30,824 bases of DNA from Cylindrodendrum hubeiense. Its lineage: Eukaryota > Ascomycota > Sordariomycetes > Hypocreales > Nectriaceae. Each line of letters begins with the position of its first letter. Positions within the stretch are counted from its first letter, which is position 1. Made by a program: the position numbers and the translations under genes. Positions 9,628 to 19,421 of the stretch are shown in pieces. The stretch lies in NCBI GenBank assembly GCA_014621425.1, contig JAANBB010000459.1:1-30824 (forward strand), in the 5' to 3' direction. The notes below the pieces were generated by a model that did no database searches, had not been told where the DNA came from, and saw only the letters and a program-made list of their open reading frames with translations.

Positions 9628-11513
9628 CCAATCCAGAATCCCCAAGCTAGAATATCCACATAATTCCAGAAAAACCCCACACGGGGACGATGGGTTCCGT
9701 TGCCGTAACTGACTAACTGCGGCCTTCTTCATGCCCCCAATCCCAATGCATCCAAGTACCTGCGTTGTCGTCACCTCCTCAGCCCTGAGCCTAAGTACTA
9801 CCGAGTAGTTGATAGTAGTTGATAGTACATTGCGCTGGGGTGATCGGTGTGACGGCCCAGTTTTGGCATTTGGGGATCGGTTCCTATTTGACCTTGGTCT
9901 CTTCAGCCCGTAGCCCGTGGCCCGTACATAGCCCATGGCCGACTGGGGAAGTTCCCAACTTCAATGTGACGGAAGAAAACCCTGATCAGCCTGCCCCCTC
10001 GGGGAAACTGGAACTCGCTGTGGCGGGTATCCCTTTTTCCTATTCCCCATTCTCTTGTCCCTATTCTCATCAGGGTCCCGATGCGCCGCCGCCTGTTCCC
10101 ATAACGTCTCGTCTTGTGCTGTCTCGTCTCACCTCATCCAACATATCATCATCACGCATTTCAGCATTGCCTCATCTTCGTATCGTCTTGCGTAGCCTTC
10201 TCTGCCGTTCTATCCCGCGGGCATCGCCTCCCATACCTGTGCCACCGCCTGCCTTCATCACCACTTTTTGTCGTAATCATTCATCCCCGGCTCCCCCCTT
10301 CCCCAAGGATGCCTGCCCCTTGCTCGACCTGCCTTCCGCATTTCCTCACCTTATCCCAAGGCTCTGGGACGGGCTGCCGCATCGCACCCGCGGGTCCCTT
10401 GCGGTCCATCCCCTGGATTCCCCAACACACCTAGAAGAACTAGAAGCCCGTACCCCCCCTGGTCGTCTCTCCACTCCCACCCCCTGGGCACCCTCTGGCT
10501 CTTTTTCCTGGGGCATCAGTCAACTGCAGGTGGTTGCTTTCGGGGTTTAGGAGAGCATTGCATCATGGCGCATCGGCGGGCGCAAAAGCACGCACGACAT
10601 GGCCATCTCTATTCGTAGTACATGCTCCTGTTTTTTCTTTTCTCGCTTCTCCCGGCGAGGTGAACGTGGCGCACCACTCCACTCCCAGTGCTTTGTCATT
10701 AGTTCCAAACACAGCAGCAATAGCAAGCTTGAAGCCGTCTCGCAATGGTTCCGTTCAATGTGGCCGTAATTGTGGGCGGCTTTTTTTGCTGCTCCGGGGC
10801 ACCAACGGGCCAATCACGGAGGCTGCCGGCCGGCGCGGACAGTGCGGGCCCCACAGAACGGAGGCCAGACCAGGGCCGTTGCCGTTGGGGACGGGGATAC
10901 GTACCGTGCTGTGCCGATGATGCAGAAGCAGACGCCCCCCAGGTCATCGCCAGCAGGGTTTTTTTTCTTTTGTGGATGCCAATGTTGATGTTGACGTTGA
11001 CGCGGAAGGGAGGCTTGGACTGTACTGCACTGTGGCTGCATCGCTCGGGAGGCGGGCAGAGGAACAAGTCTCGGAAGAGCGGCCATGGGTATTTTTGCAC
11101 ATGTCTAAGACAGTGGCATCGATGGAGAAGAACAAGACTACGAACGGCCATCCATGCCTGTGGGTTTGTGGCTTGTACTACGTACGGTCTGCGATCCCGA
11201 CGACGAGGGAGCCCTTGTCCTGCGAGTCTCTCCGCAGTACCGGCCTGGGTACCTCACCTTGACCTGGGGGCGTTGGGCTGATTTGGCTCACCTCGGTATG
11301 AAAGTGGTCTCGCCGTGGCCTGCGCGCCGACATGGGTTGCCGAGGAGGAACCATCTCCCTTTGGGCGTTGCCTCTCACGTTCGCTACCCTTTTGATGGCG
11401 TTTCCGAGATCATCCTATGCTATCCTCGGCCGGCTGAGTCGCATTAACGGCCCTTTGTCTGGGGTCTTTACGATATTACCCGCACCTAATAACAGACAGC
11501 ACCGAGCGGTGTA

Positions 11514-11560
11514 AACATCAACATGACCGTCAACATCAGCATCAACATCAACAATACAAC
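11514..11560. repeat. Imperfect AACATC/CATCAA hexamer repeat
   Basis: Repeated AACATC units, with AACATG and GTCAAC variants, fill this interval. It lies in the gene-free stretch. Confidence 0.65.
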
Positions 11561-12065
11561 GCAGAATTTCGCATAAAGTAGGATCATAGCATAAACACGA
11601 AACGTCAACACGCAGCATCGGTATCGAATTCCACCTGTCACTGTAGCTTGTAGTTTGCTTAGTTTACCTGGTTTCCGTCCTGCAGTCAGATTACGGGATG
11701 CGTGCGATACCTACCAGCCGCAAGGCCCCAGGGCCCCAAGGTGAGTAAACGCCAAAGGACAGAGGGCCCAGGACAAAACCCAACAGCCATTGGAAGCTCG
11801 GAAGCCAAGCCCCATCTTCCCCGTTCCCGGTTTCCCCGTGAGGTGCTTTTGTCCCGAATAACCTGACCGGCCGCGTCCCCGAGTGGCGTGTCCGTCAGAC
11901 GGCGGCGCCTCGTCTCGGCCTCGTCTCGTCTCGTCTCCCTCCCGTCGCTCTGTCTATCTCCCTTTTTTTTGACAGGTCCTTGCAATTGACGTCTGTTTTA
12001 CTTTTCCTCTTCTGTGTTCCCTGGTCCGCCGCGTCCTTGCGCTCGTTTCGTTGCCTTGGGGGTTC

Positions 12066-12095
12066 GGGTCCTCTGGGGTCCTCTAGGGTCCTCTG
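12066..12095. repeat. Three tandem 10-bp units
   Basis: GGGTCCTCTG, GGGTCCTCTA and GGGTCCTCTG follow one another without spacers. It lies in the gene-free pyrimidine-rich stretch. Confidence 0.75.
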
Positions 12096-12846
12096 CTCCG
12101 GGGCCCTCTCGGTCGATGGCCTTGGGGAACGTGCCAGCGTTGGCTACGTGTGTTATGTGTGTTGCGCCGAAGAAAGGCCCCCCAGTCGTAAACCCCGTAG
12201 CATCATTCTCGTCGTCGTTGGGAATTTGCGTTTCAATGCCTTCCTTCCGACTTGTCGCCCAAGCGAACAGGAATCGTGAATCGAATGCCGTCAATGCCAT
12301 CCGTGTCTGTCTTCTCCACCGTCCCGTCGGCCCACGTCCACTTCGCGGGTCGTGGTTCGTGGAGCCCGGCGCGACTCCCAACCCGTCCATACCCGTGGCA
12401 TTCGTTGCATGTGTGTATGGAGTATGAAATAGTTACTGTGCCATTCGCTCTGTATTCACCCGTGAGCCGAGCGGACAATAGCCGTGGCTCCAGATCGTCG
12501 TCCGCTGCGTCCATTCTCGTCCATTCTCATCCACCTCACGTCTTGTTTACCCCAACGCTGACCGGGGCCTCGATCCTGGCGCTCACCGAGACTTGGGCTC
12601 TTCCCTGTCCCTGCTCTGACGCAAGCGGTGTCCATCCGCCTTCACACCACTCGGCCCCCCTTTCGCGCGCCTGCAGGTCAACTCCGGGGCCCTCCAGGTT
12701 TTCCATTCTATCACTGATCGGTACGTGGCGGCCTGGCATCGCGCTCGTCACCGAGAAACCCCAGGGAAAACCCTACGTGCGCAAGCCTCACACCCTGAGC
12801 CGGAAAGGGGAAAGGGGGGGCGGGTAAGGAAAAACGCTCGACGGGA

Positions 12847-12874
12847 CGTGTAACGTGTAACATGTAACATGTAA
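12847..12874. repeat. Four tandem heptamers C(G/A)TGTAA
   Basis: CGTGTAA occurs twice, then CATGTAA twice, head to tail. It could be a cluster of binding sites or a replication-slippage product. Confidence 0.7.
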
Positions 12875-13753
12875 TCCTCATCAGCAGAGGCAATTTCAAC
12901 GCTGTCCTGCCTCACCTTAGCGGTCTGTCTGCCTGCCCTGCAACACGGAACACGACGGCGAGTCCGAGTCTGGTCTGGGCGTTGGTTCGTTTCCGTCTAT
13001 TCAGTCTCCTTGATTCGTTCTCTTTTACCTGCCTCTCTGCCCATGTTCAGCCCGCCCCAGCTCCCCGTCGTCCCGCTGCCGCCCGTCGCGAGTTGATATT
13101 GTCATGCCGCGCCGCATCCATTATTCGGACCTACATGTCCGCGAACCAATCCCCGCCACCGGGATTATCAATGTCGGCTGTTTTCTGCCCTGTTTCTTTT
13201 TGTCTTTGATTCTGGCCTTTTGGCCTTCTGTCTCCCTTCTGTACATGCCCGGTCTATTTTGGGGCGCAGGGACCCTTGGTTTCTGATTTTCTGATTCCGT
13301 CGTGTTTCATCGGCGAGTCGGGTCGAATTATTCTAGAAGCTATGGATCATACACACCACTTTCCTCATCATCCATCTCCCACTCACTCCTCCGTCTCCCA
13401 CTTCCCACACCCCTTATCCCTCGGGCGCCCTGTCAACCATCACTCCTTAGTGATGCTCGCCTCTAAGTACCTCCATGTATCCAATCAATCTCCATCAACA
13501 TATCCGGAGTCCTGTGCTGTACATGATGGATACCCTGCTGTCCTGCACATCGCGATCGGGGGGCCCGCTGGTCCACTTCGCCCCGTCCCGCTTTGCCCCA
13601 TTTCCCACGTCTCCAATCCCAATGTGTTCCTCTCCAATTGCTCCCACCGACGTCACCCGGCATCAGGCTATGCGCCTTGATAACATCTCACTTTCTGGCG
13701 CAAGATGGCCGCGGCCGCAACGCAGTCTCCGAGATCTGAAATCCACCCCCAAG

Positions 13754-13780
13754 GTATACGAGACCATGTATACGAGACCA
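13754..13780. repeat. 13-bp tandem duplication (period 14)
   Basis: GTATACGAGACCA occurs at 13754-13766 and again at 13768-13780, one base apart. It lies about 115 bp downstream of the HSL-type gene's stop codon and right after a short plus-strand ATG frame at 13705. Confidence 0.75.
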
Positions 13781-13895
13781 AAGGGGGCCTCAGTCAATCA
13801 ATAAAAACACCAGCCCGTTCAAGCTTTCGTTTCCGAAATGACCAAATCTCGCAAATATACCCACGTGTCGTCAACCTGCCGCCTCGTCGGTCACC

Positions 13896-16175
13896 TCAGT
13901 CGTCGTCGCCCAGCCCTGTCAATCCACTCGCAAGGCCTTGCATTCGCCTACCCAGCAGGTCGTCGGAGCTATTCAGCTTGACCAAGCTCTTGTTCATGTT
14001 TTTGCTTTTGCTCAGTCCCAGGCCTTTCTGCTTCTTGCTCTTTCTCCCCGTCTTCCCGTTCTTCTCGCCATTCGTCTGCCCTGTTGGCGTTGCGGTATTG
14101 CTGCCACTGTCGCTTTCTTGGTCTTTGGCATCCAGTACCTGTGATTGAGTCGAGCTTCTTCCTCTGTTTAGCTTGGTCATGCTAATCTCCAATGGCTTAT
14201 CCTCCTCTCCGCTCGACTCGGTTCGGGGTTGACGGCCTTCATCGCCATTCATCGCGGCAGTCCTCGCCCGGATGTTGCGCAAGCGCACAGCATCAACGTG
14301 GTCGAAGAGCTGCTCAAACCAGCCTACACTTCGGTCGAAATGCTTCCAGGCCGGCGGGTAGACCGCTGGAAACTGCATGAAGCCATGCGATGTTCCAGGG
14401 ATGAGCATCACCTCGGCTACATCTCGCTCGTTGAATTCTGGCTCCCTGCCATCCATATACTGACTCCTTGCCGATCTGTCCTGCAGGAACGCGGCTTCCT
14501 TGGCCCTCCGCAACCTCGCTGCAAAGATGACTGTGTCATCGACTAATGGGTCTCGTTCTCCGGTCATGAAATAGGTCTTAGGGAAGTTGACCAATAGGGC
14601 CTCCGGTGCCAGCACAGGACAGAGAAGATAGTCCTGGCTAAAATCCGGTCGGTTATGTGCACCAATGTACAAGATAATCATGGCCCGCATCATCTCTGGC
14701 GTCAGTACTCTGTCGTTGAAGTACGAAATCATTGATGACGTTGCCAGTCGGGTCCTCATGGGCTCCACCTGGTTTGATGTCTGTTTGACGCTCGATGTGC
14801 CGTTCTCCTTTGGACGGCTCAAAGTCCGAGGACCAGCAGAGGTCAATTCAGGGCGTGGACTGCTGGAGTCTGGATTTGACGCAATTGGCTTGTCTTGTAT
14901 CTTGATTCCATTCTGCTTTGACTGCAGTGGCGGCGAAATGTCCTCCTCGTCCTCTGAGTGATGGGGCGTTCCGACCAATGCGTTGTACTGCATGCTCTTA
15001 CGCCGCACAATCGGCCTGTTCGTCTTTCTCATCTTGCGATCCTGGATCAGGGACATTTGCTCGTCCGTCATCCAGTTACCAATATTCATGTCCAAGGCAG
15101 GGTAGAAGCAAACAAGCCCATCAGGGGCAGGTAGGTTGCTTCTGGTAGACCGACGGAACTGGGCATTGCTTGTCTCGAGTATCATCAACGTTGCAGCAAC
15201 GGCCAGATTCCCGCCAGCACTGTCTCCAGTGATAACCACCCTCGGGGTCTCCGTTCCAGGCATACCTATACATCTTCCTTTGGTATTGATAATCGTGGAG
15301 TAGACGTCGTAACATTCATTGAGAGCATAAGGATATGGAAATTCCGGCGCCTTTCTGTAGTCGAGACTGAGAATTGGCAAGCCGGACTTGGCGGCCCAGG
15401 CGAATAGCTTGTCATCATTACATCGAGGGTCCATGGCGACAAAGCCACCGCCCGGGATGTCTAAAATCAACCTGTCATGCCGTTCAAGGTCCGCCAGCGG
15501 GCCGTCGAAATAGAGCCAGGCCAACACAGGTTCCTTGTAGTCACTGTCTGCCGGCCTGGGGATTCGAAGTTGTCGGGGTGGCCATCGCATGAACCGCGGA
15601 CGCATAAGTCCTTGAAAGAAGCTCAGGTATGGCGATGTGCCCTTGTTCCATGCTACACGGAGGTGGTCCACCGTGAGCATGCCTCGAACTTTGCGAACCT
15701 TCTCATCGGCTTTTTCGGCAGCGACGAGATAGAAGAGGGAAAAGACCATGCTCGCCAAATCGCGGAGCCATTTCGATTTGATCTTCATAGCGGTCCAGAA
15801 TCCCGCGTCCAACGCAGTCAAGACCCATGTAGCGCGGTAGTAGGTGGCATCGTACATATTGGCCATGGGCTCGGGGCTAGCAAGCCCGACGAGGGCGCTG
15901 AAATTGCGTGCGGCGTAGAGGTAGAGCATAGTGATGGCAACCGTTTGCCAAGCTGTCAGGCGCTTGGTCGAGAGCCTCGAGAGCATCTGGGCGCCAGGAG
16001 GGCCATGTCGGTTACCCCTGCTTCGGTGTTAGGCGATTCTTCCGTTTCCAGTTTACCCCACGGGGAAGACCAGGTATGCTTACTTGACAAGGTAGAAGGA
16101 CCAGAAGGTGAGAACGGCGAGCACCTGCAGCCGCCGCGACTTGGACGAAGGCCGCCCGAGGACGTGGTCTATCAT
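13896..16175 (-). CDS. HSL-type alpha/beta hydrolase (lipase/esterase) with N-terminal membrane segments, 737 aa
   Basis: This is a two-exon gene: exon 1 at 16175-16084 (ATG context TCAACATGA), a 66-bp intron at 16083-16018 (GTAAGC...GAAGCAG), and exon 2 at 16017-13896. The join gives FYLVKGNRHGPP. Hydrophobic stretches near residues 15-30, 50-75 and about 115-125 suggest membrane anchoring. The hydrolase core shows IPGGGF near 217 in place of the usual HGGG oxyanion motif, the nucleophile elbow GDSAGG near 295, an Asp in GERDPLVDD near 519 and the His in GTSHGF near 575. A low-complexity insert of about 100 residues (355-450) separates the Ser and Asp. The tail (600-737) is polar and Lys-rich. 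The fold and triad place it with hormone-sensitive-lipase-like esterases or steryl-ester/acetyl hydrolases. The substrate is not determined. A start at 16301 is possible, but the 42 extra residues lack family character. Confidence 0.9.
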
Positions 16176-17501
16176 GTTGAGAGCAAAGCTAGGCGATTTG
16201 AGGCTTTGGCTCAATGTAGATGTTTCGGCAAGGGAGGCGAGGAGGCAGAGAGGAGGTGTCCCGGGGGCCAAGACGCATTGTGCCCAATACTCCGGGTTCA
16301 ATTGTCAGCCGGATTCACATGGGCGCCCGAGAAAGACAAGACAACGAGCAGGCCAGGCTGGCAAGCCGTAATGCCTCGGCGGCGGATACTGCGGAGCTGG
16401 CCGGTGGTGAACGCGAATCGGATTCTCGGCAGGTAATTGATAGGTTGGCAACAGGTGTGAGGGTTCAGTTTCGCAGTGAGCTGACACCAAGAGGAGACGG
16501 CTGATCAAGACAGGCCTGGGAGAAGCACAAAGAACCGGGAGAAGAAGCGCAGTACAAGAACATGTGCCATCGAGACTGAATGCGTCGGGATGGCTTTCGT
16601 CGGCTCGCAGGCCGAGCTGACGACTCGTGACATGCTGTGTGTCGCCTGCGCATTCTGTCTCGTGCTGACATGTGAAAGTGTAAGTAGCACGCGGGGCGCG
16701 GCCATTGGGCGTAGCGTCCGCCTCCGCACGGGGGAATGACGTCGACGGGCTGAAGCACAAGACACCCAGCGGCTCTCTCGATAAGTGGTGGGAAAACGTT
16801 CTAGAAGCTGCGCGCTACGGGAATCACACAGTGGATCGGGAGGCCAAGTGCAGGATCGGCTTTTGCAGGGCAGCACGGTGGTATTAGTCGAGACGGCTGC
16901 CACTCAACTTTCTGCTCCTGGGTGCAGTAGGTAGCAGTTTCTCGGGAATTCTTGCGCCGCAGAGTCGCAGTCACAAAAAACGCTGCTTTGCCAAGGGGTT
17001 TTGGCACGTGGGGTTTCGGTCCCCCGTGATGCACCCCGCCACGCTAAGCTGCAGTGCCCCAGGCCGCGTCTGTATTTGATCTAGGGTAGGGCCTGTTGCA
17101 GCTGAGGAATTGTCAGGTCTACTTACCTACCTAGGTAGGTAAGCACAAGTGATATAAAATGTTATTCTTGCTCTTGATAAGCTAAGAAGTTCATAATTAA
17201 ATCAAAGTTTAAGGTCACGCTGCAATGGCAAGTTGGGCTTACGCTATTCACTCCTAAACAAGCACACCTCTGTGGTCTGGTTCCGATCATACCGTACAAT
17301 TATCTGCATCCTTATTTTGAATGCAACGCTACATTTCCACAACAATGACAAGTCACTCTCGTTACTCAGATCAATTAGAAGTCATCACAATTTCCCATTC
17401 TACTCCTTTTTTAATAGTGTAATTGTACAAAAGAGGTCCAACTAGACAATGCATCGGGCAAAACACCAGACTCGTCAGGCGTCCCATTCCACAAACACCA
17501 T
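16176..17501. other. Intergenic; HSL-type gene promoter and cutinase 3' region
   Basis: No gene is recognised. The right half (about 17150-17450) is AT-rich and carries the 3' region of the cutinase gene. The left half is the upstream region of the hydrolase. Plus-strand frames overlapping 15477-16436 are antisense shadows. A 22-bp palindrome sits at 17122-17143. Confidence 0.5.
17122..17143. repeat. 22-bp perfect palindrome built from TACC units
   Basis: The half-site CTTACCTACCT is followed directly by its exact reverse complement. TACCTACCTAGGTAGGTA-type motifs recur in intergenic DNA of many Sordariomycetes, so this may be a dispersed element of general type. Confidence 0.8.
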
Positions 17502-18342
17502 CTAGTTTCCAATAGCACTGACAACAAACGCAGCCGCAGTATCAGCATCCTCGCTGTAAGTCAAGTGAGCAGCAGTGATGACACCGCTGCCTGAGCAGAC
17601 GGTATCGCCGGAGTGGCAGAAGACCTTGAAGCGGTCGGCGCTGACGCCAGTAACAGCCTGCTTCTGGTCTACAATGGTTGTTAGTCGCTGTTTGTGCATC
17701 ATAGGCTACTTTTTAGAAACAGGGGAACTTACAGGGGTCGCCGAAGGTAACAGCTGCGGCAATCTTGGCGGTAATGTCGGAGGAAAGCGACTTGGCGGCG
17801 TTGTGGACGAGCATGGCGCCCTGGGAGTAGCCAGAAACGACGACATGGGTGTCAGGGCACTTGGTCATGGCCTGCTCGACAAGGCTGGCCCTGTTGAAAC
17901 AGTTAGCAATCGTGAACCTAGAGCCGATCACCGGCTGATCGCGCTGATGTGCGTTTCTGTTTCTGTTTGTTCACACTTACATCTTGGCGGTGCCCGCGGT
18001 GTCACCACCCTGCATGATACCGGCCACATCGGCAGCGTACTCAACGCCCTGCACGGCGAGCTTGCCGTCACCGAGCTTCTCGGCAAGGGCCTCAAAGAAG
18101 GGCGGGCCGGTGGCCGTACCGACGTTGCCGGTCTCCGTGGTGCCACGGGCGAAGATGACCGTCACGGCCTTGCAGTCGCCCCCAAGGCCGTTCTGCGTGG
18201 AGCTTCCGAAGCCGCTGCTGCTGCTGCTGCTGTCGGTGCTGCTGCCCGTGCCGAAGTTGCCAAAATCGAACTGCCTGATCACGGGACCGGCCGTGACAAA
18301 GGGCAGAAGGGCGATGAGAACGGAGCGAGAGATGGAAGGCAT
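17502..18342 (-). CDS. Cutinase (carbohydrate esterase family 5), secreted, 228 aa
   Basis: This secreted serine esterase hydrolyses cutin and related polyesters. Three exons: 18342-17981, 17890-17733 and 17668-17502, with introns of 90 bp (17980-17891) and 64 bp (17732-17669), both GTAAGT donors. Joins give TAKM/ASLVEQ and FGDPY/QKQAV. Residues 1 to about 18 form a signal peptide (hydrophobic [11 protein letters not shown]). A Ser-rich linker (about 34-48) precedes the catalytic domain. Family marks are [20 protein letters not shown], the nucleophile in GYSQG (near 142), the Asp in GDTVC (near 193) and the His in AHLTYS (near 206). The four cysteines of the two cutinase disulphides are present ([16 protein letters not shown]). 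Length is typical and all catalytic residues are present, so the enzyme should be active. It may serve plant or lipid-polymer degradation. Confidence 0.95.
18214..18232. repeat. (GCT)n microsatellite encoding the cutinase Ser run
   Basis: A run of GCT/CTG triplets on the plus strand encodes consecutive serines (AGC) in the linker after the cutinase signal peptide. Triplet slippage would change linker length without breaking the frame. Confidence 0.85.
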
Positions 18343-19421
18343 TTTGAATGAATGGGTTGGTGAAAGAATGGAAAGAAGCTGACTTGCGGCTATTTAGTGT
18401 TGAAAGCGAGAGTGAATGAGAGATGCTGTGATGGCTTGGTAGAATCTGGATAACTGCTCAGACGATGACTATTATATGTTCGAAGCTCTCTCAACATTCT
18501 TTCGGCCGCCAAGAATTCCATCGTCATTGTAAACAGGTGCTATTCAATTCCGCAAGATCTTCCTAAAGAGGAAATCTCCCCTGGACACCAGCAGTTAGAC
18601 CATCCTGACTCCTTGACGCCCCAAACAACCCATCGCGCAGCCAAGCCTGCACGATATCAGGGTTTCCTCCACCGCAAATTCTCCGACGGGACGAACCTCG
18701 CATCACCGAAACGTCGACTTCCTTTTCTCAGCTCATTTCCCCCGGGGTGGCTCCTCGTATCGGCACGAGCAACCGACCCCGGGGCTCGTGGGTGTGGGGC
18801 CTGCGGGATGGTGAAACAGGGCGGGCTGAAACCATCACCCTTACCGAAGGTCCGGGTTGAGGCATGGCACTGGGGAATGGAGTTTTGTTTCTTATTTTCA
18901 ATCAATTTGTTAATTAACCTCGCTTTGACCCTTGGAAACGAGCCGAGGTACTGCTTTTACGGGTTTGGCGTCATTTGGGGTCCGCCAAGGAGGGTCTGAG
19001 CACTATCACTAGGTGCATCCGTGTGGTTGGGATAAACAAGGCTCATGATCTGGCTATTATATACGTCAAACATCTTGTGGGGATTGTGCGAGTCGTTGAG
19101 GTGCGTCTTGCGAGTTATTACCAGAGGGGCCGACCGGGGCCGAGGCGGACGGCACTAGAATGCCGACGGAATTAACAAATGAAGCAATCTGTATTCGGGG
19201 CCTAGCAATAAAAGAGGAGTATGTCAAAAATACAAGGTGAGAAGAGAGTGGCATCCGATACCAGATCATCCGCATCCTAGGAAACCCATACATCGTAATA
19301 CCTGATCGTCACAACACCAGAACATCGGTATCCCAGTCATATCCCATAATCCAAAACATCAATTACCTCCAATAACCATACGCCAAAGCACCATCCCTTC
19401 GTGTTTCTGCGCCCTCATGAT
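18343..19421. other. Intergenic; cutinase promoter and calpain 3' region
   Basis: The left part (18343 to about 18600) is the cutinase upstream region with a TATA-like box. The part before 19421 is the calpain 3' region. The middle holds no frame of protein character. A CCGAGG hexamer occurs near 18943, but at that distance it is not convincing as a cutinase control site. Confidence 0.5.
18469..18480 (-). promoter_or_regulatory. TATA-like box of the cutinase gene
   Basis: The minus strand reads AACATATAATAG about 130 bp before the cutinase ATG. It is the only clear TATA-like motif in the proximal upstream region. The assignment rests on motif and position. Confidence 0.35.

Larger units (their letters stand above)
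8660..13895. other. About 5.2 kb without a recognisable gene, C/T-rich on the plus strand
   Basis: Frames of up to 243 codons exist on the plus strand, but all are Ser/Pro/Arg/Leu-rich and look like translated pyrimidine-rich DNA. None resembles a known protein. Long segments (about 9200-10550 and 11850-13700) are C/T-rich on the plus strand, the skew of fungal promoters and leaders of plus-strand genes, yet the genes on both sides are on the minus strand. Several short tandem repeats are scattered through it. The missing N-terminal exon of PEPCK should be here but was not found. The stretch may be an unusually long regulatory region, an untranslated transcript, or the result of rearrangement or misassembly. 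Confidence 0.6.

Noticed and set aside
9819..10550. 243-codon plus-strand frame
   Set aside because: It does not start with ATG, and its Ser/Pro/Leu/Arg-rich text is what pyrimidine-rich DNA gives in any frame.
12252..12827. 191-codon plus-strand frame
   Set aside because: Same low-complexity composition as the surrounding C/T-rich DNA, with no recognisable motif.
15477..16436. 319-codon plus-strand open frame
   Set aside because: It lies antisense to the HSL-type gene and its first exon. Composition follows the reverse of that coding sequence and no domain is seen.
18940..18950. CCGAGG element controlling the cutinase
   Set aside because: A single hexamer about 600 bp from the start codon is expected by chance; no palindromic partner is seen.
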